Shown: one piece after another, positions 34,720 to 47,285 of the stretch | How positions within the stretch are numbered: the stretch's first letter is position 1 | Layout of the letters: every line of letters starts with the position of its first letter | Program-made: the position numbers and the translations under genes | From: Rattus norvegicus | Lineage: Eukaryota; Chordata; Mammalia; Rodentia; Muridae | Reading direction: 5' to 3' | Length of the DNA: 64,000 nt | Assembly: GCF_036323735.1 (NCBI RefSeq) | Contig: NC_086040.1 | Span: 5,605,068-5,669,067 of the forward strand | The notes under the pieces: generated by a model | Seen by the model: only the letters and a program-made list of their open reading frames with translations | What the model was told of the DNA's origin: nothing | The model's database searches: none

Positions 34720-36165
34720 TTGGTGGCTCCTACAGCTATGTGGTTAGGTGGAATGGTAACATGCATTCTGACCAACTAGGTCAAGAATGTAGAGTTCAGA
34801 AATGACAATGCCAAATAGACTCCATCCTGTTTTTATTAACCTATTGAAGCTGAGGATTCACTGGTCCTCAAGCCATTCATCTTTCTGACCATCCTAGGGT
34901 ATCTTATGTTTGGTCTTCAGAGAGAATCATGGTAACATATCCGACCCGCAAGTCTAGCAATGGGAACACAGGTAGATAGTGTAGTACTGATACCAAATAG
35001 TACTAGAGAACTGAATTCTATAGTCATTTTGTCCTCTGCTTTGCTGAAAATTGAATTGGAAACAGAAATTTTGAGTACACATACAGGAATATTAGTAAGA
35101 TCTCTTATGAAAAAAAATGTACAATGAGAAAGTAAAATACAATATTCATTCAATTAAGGTCTGTAGGCAAAATACTGGCCTTTGGGAAATAGAGAAAACC
35201 TAGAATATTGAACTGTGTGTCACAGGAATGAACCTGGGAATAAAATATTATCTAGAAGAATCTCCTCGACTCTATGTTCCTAAATCATTTCTAGCCATGC
35301 TAAGCCCCTTACTAACTGTCCGTACAGAGCATGTAACCACTAATGAAGCAAAGGGATGTCTCTAGCTTTGGAGAGATGTAATATGTAAAGGTATCCACTG
35401 TGACACAGGATTCACTCCTGGTAAGGGCACTCAAAATCTGGTCAATGTAAGGAAAGCTGTTTAGCAGGTAGGCCATGGCGGTTCTCAGTGACATCATCAT
35501 TAGGCCTCTGTAAAAAATCTCTTGTAATCTGGAGAGCCCTAGCTTCTTCTGTGATGTCACAAGTGTTGGCATGGCAGCAACTCCCTGTTAGATATTCCTT
35601 CAGTACACCTATGGTTTACCAATTGACCTCTAATTCAGAGTAAAGGGCCATTTGGGAAGGAGAACGAAGATTATGAAGAAATCAGAGATGGGGAGAAGGA
35701 AGCCGACCTGTCTTGGTATAAAAGAAGAAGAAATACGTGGTTTTGGGAAAGCTCAGTGAGATCTTGGTAGGGGTAGAGTGGGTTCGTCAAGGAGAGAGCC
35801 TTGATCTCAGCCTTCCACATATGGGAATCAGGAGCTCTGACCCTCTCAGAAGCATCTGGACTTGCCTGTTCTTACGGTTCTTGGAAGTCAGAGAGTTTAT
35901 ATCATTACTTTCTTTCTCCCAAAAGGCAAGTGTTGGGAAGGGAACCATTGTTTTCCTTTGAGCTCATGGCTTTTATTCTTTTTGCCCAGAAGAAAAATGT
36001 CCTGAGGATGAAGGGAAAGTATTGTGTCCTCAGTTAAAAGTAAACTCCTCCATGCTTTGGATTCCTACAGTGCAGGCTGTTTCTAACACTGATATCTGGG
36101 AAAGGGAACTCCTTCTAGTTAAGACTTCATCGTTTTAATTTTTCTACTCTTATTTCTCTTATTTC
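34720..36165 (+). repeat. Repeat U, copy D
   Basis: It starts GGTGGCTCCTACAGCTATGTG. Compared with B it lacks the part between TTTGCTGAAA and ATTGAATTGG at about 35045. The TATA-like box GGTATAAAAGAAGAAG is at about 35716. The copy runs straight into repeat V without an L1, unlike copies A to C. Confidence 0.7.
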
Positions 36166-36292
36166 TCACACACTTATCCTACAAATAATGGACTTCCTCT
36201 GTGCTTTATGTGGCATGCTTGATTTATCCAATTTATGAAATATATACTCCACAAGTAAGTTAAACCCAATGTCAATAAAAGAATTCAGAATT
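36166..36292 (+). repeat. Repeat V, copy V2, left piece
   Basis: CACTTATCCTACAAATAATG through AAAGAATTCAGAATTCATC aligns with 17335-17465. The copy resumes at 39868 after 3.6 kb of other DNA. Confidence 0.65.
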
Positions 36293-36880
36293 CATCATCT
36301 CTTGAGAAAGCATTCTGGGTATGAGCAATGCTTACATTTTAAATTTTAAGAGCTATGACTTGAAAACAGTGACAACTGAATCCCACATTCAAACACCATT
36401 TCTCAGATGTCTAGTGACTCAACTTTGACTTCATGTACCTGTAATTGCTCAGTTCTCACGATTCCAGAATTGAACCAGGTCAGTACTAGACATAACTGTG
36501 TAGGGACAATCCTTCAAATTGGACAACCTAAGAAACCATACTGGGAAAAGCTTAATGCAAAAGGGATAAATCTGTGCTCGGGTAAAGTCCAGAGATCTTG
36601 GACACTCCAATCAGTTGAAATATTAACTCTGCCAATCACATAAAATTGCTTCTGTAACTCTTAATTTTTTTAATCTCATGAAATTTTTCCCTCCCTCCTT
36701 TTCTCTTTTTATAATTATCGCTCTAAACATGTTAACACTTTTCACTTTAAAAGATGTCTTTTGTCCTATAGTAGAATATTTATAGTCAAATTCTTGAGTT
36801 TCATAAAAGTGGGTGATTTATTGTAGTAAAATATTCTATTCAAAATTTATTGTATTAATTTTACATAAAATTGACCCCTA

Positions 36881-36972
36881 GGGTTGGGGATTTAGCTCAG
36901 CGGTAGAGCGCTTGCCTAGGAAGCGCAAGGCCCTGGGTTCAGTCCCCAGCTCCGAAATAAAAGAACCAAAAA
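36881..36972 (+). mobile_element. ID SINE, near consensus
   Basis: GGGTTGGGGATTTAGCTCAG starts it, with GGTTCAGTCCCCAGCTC at its B box, and an A-rich tail ends at about 36972. The likely imperfect target duplication is ATTGACCC against AATGACCC on either side. Confidence 0.9.
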
Positions 36973-37950
36973 AAAAAATGACCCATTACTATTATCTACT
37001 TATCCTTTAAGTATAAAAGATTTGATTTATTGAAGTCTTTACAATTTCAGAATATTGGCTGTAGCATTCTTTTTTTGTATTCAGGATGGATCATGTGTAC
37101 TTCTTATGTCTTGTTACTAATATTAAGCTTTATAACTATGCCAATCCATGGGTTTTTTATATATTTTGAGAATATTTTGAGTGCAATATTTCCCTGATTT
37201 CTCTCCCATGGTTTAAAATTGTAATACAGAAAAGATAATCAGTTTTGTGTGTTAATTTTTCATTCTACTACCTCATGAATGTATTTTCAGCTTTAAGAAA
37301 CTTATTTTTTCAGAGAAAAATTGTCTCTATTTACGATCACTTCTAGCTAATTCACAGTGGTCTTGGCATTTTAAATATTTTTATCCACAATATTTTATTG
37401 TATATTATTAGATTATTGTGAGGGGTATTTTTCAAAAGATTTTCTAAAGGTATGATTTGGATTGCTGTAAAGGAAGGCTAAGGAATTTTGTGTGTTCCTA
37501 TTGCATTCTGCTTTTATGAATATATTTTGCACTCTTAAGAGACCGATACATTTTTAGAATTTTTAAAATGGTACCATAATATCTGCCAATGAGAACAATT
37601 TTACTCCTTCATTTTTTTTGTATTACCTGGAACTTCATCAGTTGTCATATGGCTTTTGGTAAAATTAAAAATACTGTACTACTTAGGTATGAAACCAGAA
37701 TATATTTTTTTCTTGTTCCTGATTGCAGTGGAACTGATTTGAATTTTTCTCTCTTTACCAAAATGATAGTGGTGGGCTTGCTGTACCTTGCCTTTATTAT
37801 GTTGAACTATATCCTCTATAGCTACAGCTTCTCCAGAACTTCTGTCTTGAATAAATATATTATTTTTTACCGGTAAATTTTTTTGCACCTAATAAAACAA
37901 TGGTGACTTTTGTGCCTTTTATCATTTTATGTAGTACCATACATTTGTTG

Positions 37951-37995
37951 ATATATATATATTAAATATATATATATAAATATATATATATATTA
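37951..37995. repeat. (TA)n microsatellite
   Basis: TA repeats with two TTAAAT breaks inside old L1 sequence. Confidence 0.8.
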
Positions 37996-38704
37996 AATCA
38001 AACTTGTATGTCTGGGATTTAAGAATACTTACCTGGTTGAAGATTAATTTTAATGTCGTCTTGAACTGTTCACAAGGATTCTATTGAGAATATGTGTGTA
38101 TCAGTGGAAATTAGTCTGTAATACTCTTCCTCTTTTTCTTTCAGTAGCTTGTAATTCTTTCTCCCTATCACTGTACTTTACTGTTTCCTTCATTGTCCTC
38201 CTGTCTCACTTTCTCCTTTTTTCTCTGTCAATTGTTGGATAATACCAGATTGAAAATAGAATTTTAATGTATTCAATCATTTTGTCCACGTTATGGAATT
38301 GTCTAAGAAACTGTCTTTGCTCTTTAAATGTCTAATCAAATTTTTAAACTGAATACTTGTGGTCCTATGATATTTTAGGTGGGAGATATTAAATACCTGA
38401 CTCTGGGTCATTGCTTTGTATAGTTCTATTTAAATTATGCACATTGAGCTGATTTAATATTGGTATATCAAATACATCTAGTAAATCATTAATATTTTAA
38501 AAATATTATAAATTACTGACTGTAAATATAAAATGTTTTCTCCACGTCTCCTCCCTTATCTTTAATTTTGTTAATTCCACTCTTTCTTTACCTAATTTGG
38601 CCAGAGGTTATGACAATCTTGTTAATATTTCCAAAAATGAACTCTTCTTTCATTCATTAAATTGTTGTCTTCATTTTATTGATTTCAGCCATGATGAGTT
38701 GGAT

Positions 38705-39415
38705 ATACATGTTATACCCCTTCCACAAGGCTCAAAAGCCACCCTGAAAGAAAGGGCAAAGAGACTGTAGGTGCAAAAATGTGTGGTGCATCAGAGGGAA
38801 ATCTTGTCTTCAGGATATGAGGAGTGCTATCTTCATGACACACAGCAGCTGTGGTGTCCTGCACAGATTCAAGCCAGTCAACAGTCAAGAATGCAGTGAA
38901 AAGTCCTGAAAGCTATTATTCCTAACTTACATACTATGGACAGTTAGTGTCTTCTGTTGGAGGTGTGAACAATTTTTTGTAAGGGTTTATCATAGAGTTA
39001 TTGAACAGTATTTTAATGTAGAAGTTACAGAAAAGTAAGATTCAAAGAAATAGAGTGATGTGTGTAAAATAAATGAGAAATTTATCATCAAAATACTTTG
39101 GTGGAAATTCTCAAAAAAATTAAACAATTAAAGTATATTCTACAATTGTGTGTACATAGAGAATGCTTTATTATATAGGGAAGTTTCATAAAGTGACCTT
39201 AATGAATTTTGTTAGCTACAACAGATCTGCCAATTCTGTGAGTTTAATGGGAGCACATTACATGATTTGACCTTAGTAAATTTAATTCAAAGTGGCTATT
39301 TTCAAAAATACTAAGCATTATTTACATATACACATTCAGCAATGAGCTTCTATAAATCAAAATAAAAAAATAAAGAACTATATATCAAGAAAAAATAATT
39401 AAATTGGGCTACATA
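38705..39415. other. Unassigned DNA, possibly L1-derived in its first part
   Basis: About 38715-38900 resembles a common rodent L1-associated phrase (CACAGCAGCTGTGGTGTCCTG), but I cannot place it with confidence. The rest is AT-rich and unassigned. Confidence 0.3.
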
Positions 39416-39419
39416 TCTA

Positions 39420-39850
39420 AACAATATTCTCAATTCAATTAACTCAAATCAGTAAGCATCTAATGGCAAACATGTACCATACTTATACATTATGTAAATG
39501 AAAAACAAAATTATTATGAGATTTTTTTCATCCCTCTCAGAAAACTTAGGTTAATAACACATGAGCCAAAATATCTTTACGGTGTAATGGAGAGAGGGGA
39601 ACATTCCTATTCTCCTGGTGGGAAGGCAAATTTCTATAACAACGTTTGAAATCAATATGATGTTTCTTCAGGAATAAGGAAATGGATACGCCTAATGATA
39701 TAACTCGAGCATATATATCCAAATGCTGATTCATCCTAGTATGTAGATCCTTGATAATTTGGAAATATTCAAGTTTTTCCTTAACAAATGAAGGCATAAA
39801 GAAAATGTGGTGCTTTTACAGATTGGAAAAAGGAAAGCATGTAATTTTCA
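39420..39850 (+). mobile_element. Old L1 ORF2 C-terminal part, sense
   Basis: GGAGAGAGGGGAACATTCCT, CTCCTGGTGGGAAGGCAAAT and GAAATCAATATGATG follow the L1 phrases that code for the ORF2 Cys-rich end. The decay is strong. Confidence 0.5.
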
Positions 39851-39867
39851 GGACAAGGAATGGATCT

Positions 39868-41625
39868 TGTGAAAGTCATCATAGATGAGGTAATCTAGAT
39901 CAAAAAGGAAAAATGGGATACAAATTCACTTTAATCTGAATGTTAATTTTTCAAACTGTGTATCTGTATGATCAGTTTAGTGTGTCAAGGGACATGGTCC
40001 AGACTGTCCTCATTTTGGAAAGTACAAATGTGCTTATGGATTGCTGAGGGACACAGTCAGGGACAGGAATGTCAAGTGTGAAGAAACAGGGAAAATTGTG
40101 ACAATGGAGGGAATATAGAAAAGTACAGCAAAAATTGAGAGACATTTGAAGTATTGAATGGAAACCTAATGGGATATAAATGCAAAATATTTCTTTTAAT
40201 TTTACATCGAGGTAACTAAAGATTTATAGTTATAAGGACAGAAGATAATACGTTGATTGGGTTTATCTATGTGAAATTTCAATACTAAGTGATTTATGAA
40301 AATTATGGATTCAACTTTCAGTAAACCTGAAACAGTACAGATAATGAATATATAGTCCTTAAGGAGACAGATGCGAACATCTCTATTGTAAACATAAATA
40401 TCTTATACTATAATCAGTCTATGTGTAAAATAATCTATTCATTTGTTATATTTTGAATGTCATTGCCCAAACAGGTATTTTCTTGAATTCCCAAAGCCAT
40501 TCTGATCATCTTCATTTATAATATGGTGCTCCCCCATCTCCTTGCCCTCATCCACTTTAGCCCTCCAACATCCCCCTTCTCTGGGATATGACGTACCCAC
40601 AGGACCAACTGTCTCCTTTCCCAGATATGGCAGATGAGGCAGTTGTCTTCTCTGTATGCTCTACGATCTATGTAGCAGAAGCCATTGACTAACCAAAATA
40701 TATTTTAGATAGTAGTAAATTTCCTGAGACTCTGAAGGGTAAACTTAATGATCCTGTTGTTCTTCATATTAGGCTCCAATCCCCTTCAGATCTTTCCGGC
40801 ATTCCCCTAACTCTTCTGGCTATCAGGTTCTGTCAAATGGTTAGCTGTATCTACATCTGTCACATACAGGTGATGGCGGATTCCCTGAGAGGACAGACAT
40901 ATTAGGGTCTTATATGCAAGCACACCTTGAAATCAGGAATAGGGCCAGGATGTAGAGTCTGTGGATGAAATGGTTCTTATGGTGGGTTGGTTTCTGAAGG
41001 GTCATTCCTTCAGTCTTTGCTCTGTTTATGTATTTGCATTATTTTAGGCCTTGGATATTTATAGAATAAAGATTTTGAACTGTGTGGGCAGCACCATTCC
41101 TTCAATGGGTGGCATGTCTATCTACAGGAGGCAGTCTCTAGTGGTTCTATCCCTTTGCTGCTTGGTATTTCAACTACCGTCATCCATGTAGGTTTTGGGA
41201 ACCTCTTGCATCCCTGGCACCTGGGACTTTCCAGAGATACCCAAGTTCACCACCCACCACTGATGCTTATTTTCATTTATTCCACTTTTCCTCTGGAATT
41301 CTCTCTTGTTTCTTTTCATTGTTACAACTCCCCCCACTTTGTCCATCATTCTCTACCTCTAAAAAGTCGCTCCATCCCTCTGCCTTCCATGATTATTTTG
41401 TTCTCTCTTCTATGTTGGTTGCAAGCATCCACAATTTGGCCTCCTAACATGTTATCCTTCATGTGATAAATGCTCTGTATAGGGGGCAACCTGAGCTTTG
41501 GGGCTAACATCTACTTGAAATTAAGTTCATCCAATGTTATGTCCTTTGTGAGCTCTGTTACTTCACTATTTTCCAGCTCCATCCCTTTGCCTACAAAGTT
41601 CTTGGTGGCCTCATTTTTAATACCT
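39868..41625 (+). repeat. Repeat V, copy V2, main piece
   Basis: CATCATAGATGAGGTAATCT to CTTGGTGGCCTCATTTT aligns with 17472-19183. From about 40430 on it is antisense Lx L1, as in V1. Confidence 0.75.
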
Positions 41626-42140
41626 GAGTAGTGTTCCTTTGTTTAAATATAGCACATTTTCTGAATTTATTCCTTAGTGGAGTTGAGGGATATCACACCT
41701 TTTTTCCAGCATTCGACTATTGTAAGTAAGGCTGCTGTGAACCTGTTCAATTACATGTCCTTGTTGTATGTGGATCAAGCTTGTATATATGTGTTGAAGT
41801 AAGTGGTAAAGCTGGGTCTTCAGGTAAATCTATTTGCAATTTTCTCTGAACCCCCACATTGATATCCAAAGTGGCTATAGTGCTACTAATCCCACCAGCA
41901 GCAGAGGAGTGTTCCACATTGTCTACATCCTAGCTTACTCTGCTACTGCATCCGTTTTTTTTTTTAATCTTAGCCATTGTGATTGGTGTAATGTAGAATT
42001 TCTTCTTCATTTGCCTTTTTTTGATAACTATGGATGGTGAACATTTCTTGATGTGTTTCTCAGCTATTGAGATACCTCAGTGAGCATTCTTGGTTTATCT
42101 CTCTAACCAATTTTAAAAGTTTGGATATTTGGTGGTCTGG
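40430..42140 (-). mobile_element. Lx-type L1, antisense, longer in V2
   Basis: The Lx 3' UTR is shared with V1. Beyond 41625 it continues into ORF2 (GAGTAGTGTTCCTTTG, CCCACCAGCAGCAGAGGAGTG at 41892), which V1 lacks. Confidence 0.7.
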
Positions 42141-42270
42141 GGCTGTAAGGAATGGGATATCAATGTGTTGGGGACAACCACTATAAAAGGTGAGGGGAAG
42201 AGTTTAGGGGTGATGGACAGGAAAGATAAAAACAATTCAAATGCAAATAAATTCACAATGTAATAAACAT
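42141..42270 (+). mobile_element. Short L1 3' end, sense
   Basis: GGAATGGGATATCAATGTG, then GGGGTGATGGACAGGAAAG and CAATTCAAATGCAAATAAA, match the L1 3' terminus. It stands 5'-to-5' with the antisense Lx on its left. Confidence 0.55.
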
Positions 42271-43426
42271 GGAAATAAATAATCTTCCACTTCTAAAATC
42301 TTACTGTGAAGTAAATATAGCTTTTGAGATTTTAATAAAATTTTTTCTATGGAAATTAAAGATGTATGTACACATGGAAGTCAAGTGCTCAGCACTATGT
42401 GAGCTGGTTATCTGTAGACTGCGAATTACACTTGTGTCCTAGATCTTCCTTTTAGAATATTAGGAGTGTTTTTTAAAATTATTTCTACAAAATATCTGAG
42501 CCTGACAGTTCTTTGTTGAATATGTCCAATTGTTTTTACAAAGATACAGAAAAGTTACTTAATCTTTTCACAAAAATTGTCACATATATTTCAGCACTGA
42601 CTCAATATGAATTAGGGTAGATATTATAAAGTATTATTAACTTATTGTTTTCATATGAAAGCAAATTATGTACCTTGTTATTTATTCGCTGTTTTTATTT
42701 GTATTATTGGATGAAATATCAAAATCTACATTTGCATCTCATTATCATTAACTTAAGATATTAATTTCATCGATTGTACTATGACCCAGATGCAGTGGAA
42801 AATGAGAGAAATATGAGGACTGCTGAGAAGCGTACAGTCTCCTTTTTGTGAAGCTTGGGATATATCAAAATCAGAAAGGTAGAGTGACTGAAAGTCATAT
42901 GTAAAAATGAAGTAATTACAAATGGTGTATATGTTGTGAAAATGATAAGCAAGCTTCATATTTAAGATTTTTAATATTTAAAGGGGATAGTTACTTTAGA
43001 TTGCTTTTATTGGAAGTCTTTCTGAGGAGATTATTACGTCTTAGTAACAAATATCACAAATATGATACTATGCTATGTTTATTATTTTAAATTAATAATA
43101 ACTGGAGAAGGAAAATGCTGGAAGAAGTTTCATCCACTATACTCCTGTCTGTTTAGAGATTGGATATGCCAAAGATGAAAAGGGTTATCTTCGATTCCTT
43201 GTTGAATTTTATTTAATTGAATAAATGTTTTCAAAAAGAAATATTAAAGAATATAACCATAACTGAACAGATTTTTGTCACAGATTATTGTTGTGTTCTC
43301 AGTATAGAAAAATTTCATTAGTCAAGAAATATTGTTAGTTTATCTGAGTCATTCATCACATTAAATCATCCAATAACCTTCAGCATGTTCAAGTTAACAA
43401 CATCCATATTGTAACCTCTACCGAAT
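42271..43426. other. AT-rich DNA, nothing recognised
   Basis: No frame, repeat or site that I can support. Confidence 0.45.
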
Positions 43427-43445
43427 TTCAACTTTATTTTCTTTT

Positions 43446-43557
43446 TTTTTTTTTTTTTTTTTTATTAACTTGAGTATTTCTTATATACATTTCGAGTGTT
43501 ATTCCCTTTCCCGGTTTCCGGGCAAACATCCCCCTCCCCCCTCCCCTTCCTTATGGG
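43446..43557 (-). mobile_element. Young L1 stub, antisense, with 19-base target duplication
   Basis: A T run of 18 or more (the L1 A tail), then the last 90 bases of rat L1 3' UTR (CTTATATACATTTCGAGTGT, CCGGTTTCCGGGCAAACATC). The target duplication TTCAACTTTATTTTCTTTT is perfect at 43427-43445 and 43558-43576. A strongly 5'-truncated, young insertion. Confidence 0.9.
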
Positions 43558-43941
43558 TTCAACTTTATTTTCTTTTCTGCTCCATTACACTTTGATGCCA
43601 TTTTTTCTAGTATTTACCGTGGATTTATAAATAAACCTGCTTATGAAATCCACTTAGAGTCACTTGTAAATATTCAACAACTTTCACTCAATATGAAAGT
43701 TCAGGTCTTTTACACTTTTTTGTTTACAATTGCCTGAAGCACTTCCCTGTATGAGTTCTCCTTCTACAACTCTGTTTTCTCTTCCAGAAGGGTTCCTCCT
43801 ATGATTCCTGTCATATAGACAGCTATCAGTTTTAGGTCTGAGTAGAACTAACATATTTTAACAACTTTGTTTTTCTTGTCTAAAGTTTCAATGGAACAAA
43901 CTGTTGGTAGATTATTTATTAGGGGAAAAATAGATCATTTT

Positions 43942-44025
43942 GGGGTTGGGGATTTAGCTCACTGGTAGAGCACTTGCCTAGCAAGCACAAGGCCCTGGGT
44001 TCAGTCCTCAGCTCGGAAAAAAAAA
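43942..44025 (+). mobile_element. ID SINE with 10-base target duplication
   Basis: GGGGTTGGGGATTTAGCTCA starts it, with slight changes from consensus (AGCAAGCACAAGG). The target duplication AGATCATTTT stands at 43932-43941 and 44026-44035. Confidence 0.95.
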
Positions 44026-44604
44026 AGATCATTTTATTATCTCATATAATGAGCACTTATAAAATGGTTGATGTTGCAAGTTGTACTGAAAACAGAGAGG
44101 GGGATAGTGATCACATTTGTGACAGAGGAGTAATAGTTACCTCTATGAGAGCAATGTTAGTAAAGATTAAAAGTGATTCATCATGAATAATTTTTATGAT
44201 ACCATATGAGGATTTATTAGAGGCTTAAATATAGTGATAGGATTTGAGGTAGAATTCAGAGCATGGTGGAAAGTGACTGAAGATTTGAACATGGATTAAA
44301 AAGTATGATGTCATGAAGTTAAGGAACAAAGACAAGATGATGGCATTGATTATTGATTTGACAGATTATTGTAAAGACTATTCATGTCTGTTATCTACCT
44401 GTATGGAAGTGTCAAATAGACATTTTATTTTAAAGATTATGGCTGATAAATATCCCTTTAAGTATTAAAATATGAACACAATTCACATATAAAAATTTGC
44501 TCCATCTTAGAAGATATTTTGATATTTCAATACTAATTGTTTCATGGTTGATGATTCTGAGTATGTGATATTTGTCTACTTATCATCTGTGATCTTTCAT
44601 CAAT

Positions 44605-44655
44605 GTAACTATGCATGCATGTATGTATGTAAGTATGTATGTATCTATCTATCAC
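44605..44655. repeat. (ATGT)n and (ATCT)n microsatellite
   Basis: ATGTATGT and ATCTATCT units with small breaks. Confidence 0.8.
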
Positions 44656-44989
44656 TCTGATCTATAACATATTGCAATTCTTTGATATATTTTCTACCTC
44701 ACATAGGTCTAGTAGTATCCTGAAATTATAAATTATATCACATGCCAGAAAAGCTAATTAGTTATGTCTCATGCTAAAACATATACACAGTCACATAACT
44801 GAAGTAACTGTGTTTTTATGAAATGAAAAAATCGATAGTATAAAATTAATTACCTATACTGAATCTATTTTTGGAACTGTAACTTAAATGAATCAAAATT
44901 TGTAAAGCAGTTTTTAAAATGCTTGAGTACTAATGTATATATGAGAAAAGTTTCATATAATTAGAAAATAGAGTGCCTTTGTATGTTAC

Positions 44990-45101
44990 ATATCTATACA
45001 CATATACACATACAAATGTATATATACATATTTGCACATACAAATGTATATATGTATATATATACACACACATATACATGTGGCCACATTCACATATGTA
45101 C

Positions 45102-45136
<35 letters not shown>

Positions 45137-45250
45137 CATATATAAACATATATACAACATATAAACATATGTCCTTAGGTACAAATACACATATAGACAT
45201 ATATAAATATCCATACATACATGCTACAAACATACATAATACATACATAC
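44990..45250. repeat. Mixed TA/CA/ACAT microsatellite
   Basis: TACACATA, TATATA and ACATAC blocks alternate. Tyr-Ile-rich frames on both strands are artefacts. Confidence 0.9.
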
Positions 45251-47009
45251 AAGCTTTTACAAAGCAAAATCCTTGCTTTCAAAAGAGTTTGCCTAGGCCT
45301 GATGAATATGGTTTAGCCAAATAAGAGAAAAATTATGTTGTTGCAAAATGGCTCTATCTGAGTATTCATTTCTGCTTGTTTAACATGATGATGGTTCTAC
45401 CAATCTGACTTCTATGTACTTGGGGATTGAAATGATGTCCTTTGCTTCTCTAACTCACTCATACACTTTCTCCAAAAATAAGTTATTCTTTATCCCTACA
45501 ACTAGATGGCGTGTGCCTTTAGCCAAACATAATAGGAAAATTAACAGAGGAGCTTCATGTCTTACAAACATTATTTTATAATCTTGCTTGAAATCGTAGT
45601 TTTGATAATTATCATCTTGATCAAAGGCACCATGAGGCTTACACATTCACCTTTTTTGAATTAACTATATTTTATTTCATACAAGAGTAAGAATAAGTAA
45701 CTGCTAATGAGGTGGTTTTAAGAGGTTGCATTACCATTACACTCACAGGTTGTAAGTGTTTTTAAACTTTTTATATTGGAAACATGGTCAAAGGATCTAC
45801 ACTGTCTTGATTTTTCTCCTCTGATCACATAAGGATTACCCATTTCCACATTAGCGGCAATAGCTGTAAATGATTGGAATAGTCTCTATCCCTGTGAGGA
45901 GAATATGATGTACAGGATTACTCAGCTACAGTAATATTTTTGTGGCAACAGAAAAAGTTTCAAACATCTTATATTTGTCCAAGGGAAGTCTGGCTATACA
46001 GACTATGACAAACAATAAATCAGCAACAACAATGTTTGTGCATCTTGAGTCTCTGCTGGTCTTCATTTCCCTGAGAGAAGCACAGCATAGAACTTCTCTC
46101 TGTACTGGCTACTGACAGAAACTTGGCTTTACTACTAGGTTGTGCCACTGCTGCTGTTTCCTGTTTGTTATGGCAACTCTACAGAACTGAACTACTAGAG
46201 TATTCATGAAATGTTTGCTAATGGGAAAAGCTGCCTGTTCCATTTTGAGAACTGAAATTCTGCTTTCCAAACAACACAGATGGGGGTTGCTCCAATGAAA
46301 CTTTCTAAACATGGCCACCACTCCCACCCCCCAATGCACCCCATCCTTTCTTTTACCTCTGGTGCCTGGAGGGCTACAGGGAGGTTAAAGCTTTTAAGAG
46401 TCATCAGCTAATATTGATATTTGGAAAACAATTAAAGTTTTTTATGTGTAAAATTCATGGCATCTCAGCTCCATAAATTGAAAGAGATCTGGGTCAGAGA
46501 GGGAGTGACAGGCACACACCAGAGATGCTGAGCACTATACCAAAAATGGGAAAGTGCTAAATTTTGTGCTGTATATATTTTGATACCAAACCAAACCAAA
46601 AAAAAAAAAAAACAAAAACAAAAACAAATAAAGAACCACGAGTGTTTATGAAGATCTGCTGGAAGAACTTTGTCTGAGGCTCTCAATATTCACACTAAAT
46701 AAGTAAACTAAAATAAATGATTACCTACTCACTCATGGAGCTGGCCACCAAGGAATATTGGCAATAATATTTTGAAACAGCATTGAATCCCATTGAAAGT
46801 GTTCACTGCACAATATGTGGATAATATTTGCATGCTTTTTTTTTCCAGTGGGAACCAAGCTCTGGTTACATGTGCTCATGGATTTGTGTGAACATACATC
46901 TTCCTGAGGTCCAGGCTCATTAACCATTGGTTTCCTGCTGCAAGGACTGCACTGACAGCAGTGAATCATAGTAAGCTCTTGTCCAGTGAATGAAGAAGGA
47001 AGTGAGGGA

Positions 47010-47285
47010 CTAAATACCAATCAAAGAGTACACATGGAGGCATCCATGGCTTCAGCCTCATATATAAAAGAGGATTGCATTGTCCACCATCAATAGGATG
47101 AAAGGCCTTGGTCCCATGAAGTCTGGTTTCTCTAGTGTAGGAAATGCCAGAGTGTTGAGGTGTGAGTGGGCAGGCAGGATTGGTAGCAAACTAACAGAGG
47201 CATGGGGAGGGTGGACGGCAGAGAGGGGAACCAGGAGAGGGTATAACAGTTGAAATGTAAATAAATAAAATATCTAATTAAAAAA
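47010..47285 (+). mobile_element. L1 3' end, sense, in P2
   Basis: Same fragment as 28095-28385, with TACACATGGAGGCATCCATGG and GGTATAACAGTTGAAATGTAA. Confidence 0.75.

Larger units (their letters stand above)
36640..38700 (-). mobile_element. Old, decayed L1 ORF2, antisense
   Basis: Weak but ordered antisense L1 ORF2 phrases: GCCTTTATTATGTTGAACTA at about 37791, TGTATCAGTGGAAATTAGTC (38097), and TTTATTGATTTCAGCCATGA at 38676. It is far more diverged than the L1 at 20155. An ID element and (TA)n have landed in it. Confidence 0.55.
36293..39867. other. 3.6-kb segment dividing V2, mostly old L1
   Basis: It is absent from V1 at the matching point (17460). It contains old antisense L1, one ID element, an uncertain stretch and an old sense L1 piece. 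The first 350 bases are unassigned. Confidence 0.6.
44036..45654. other. AT-rich DNA with microsatellites, no gene seen
   Basis: (ATGT)n/(ATCT)n stand at 44605-44655 and mixed TA/CA repeats at 44990-45250. The rest is unassigned. Confidence 0.5.

Noticed and set aside
44930..45324. Tyr-Ile-rich frames on both strands (also at 5224-5576, 50937-51362, 59220-59520)
   Set aside because: TA/CA repeats read in several frames give the same pattern; no other protein features.
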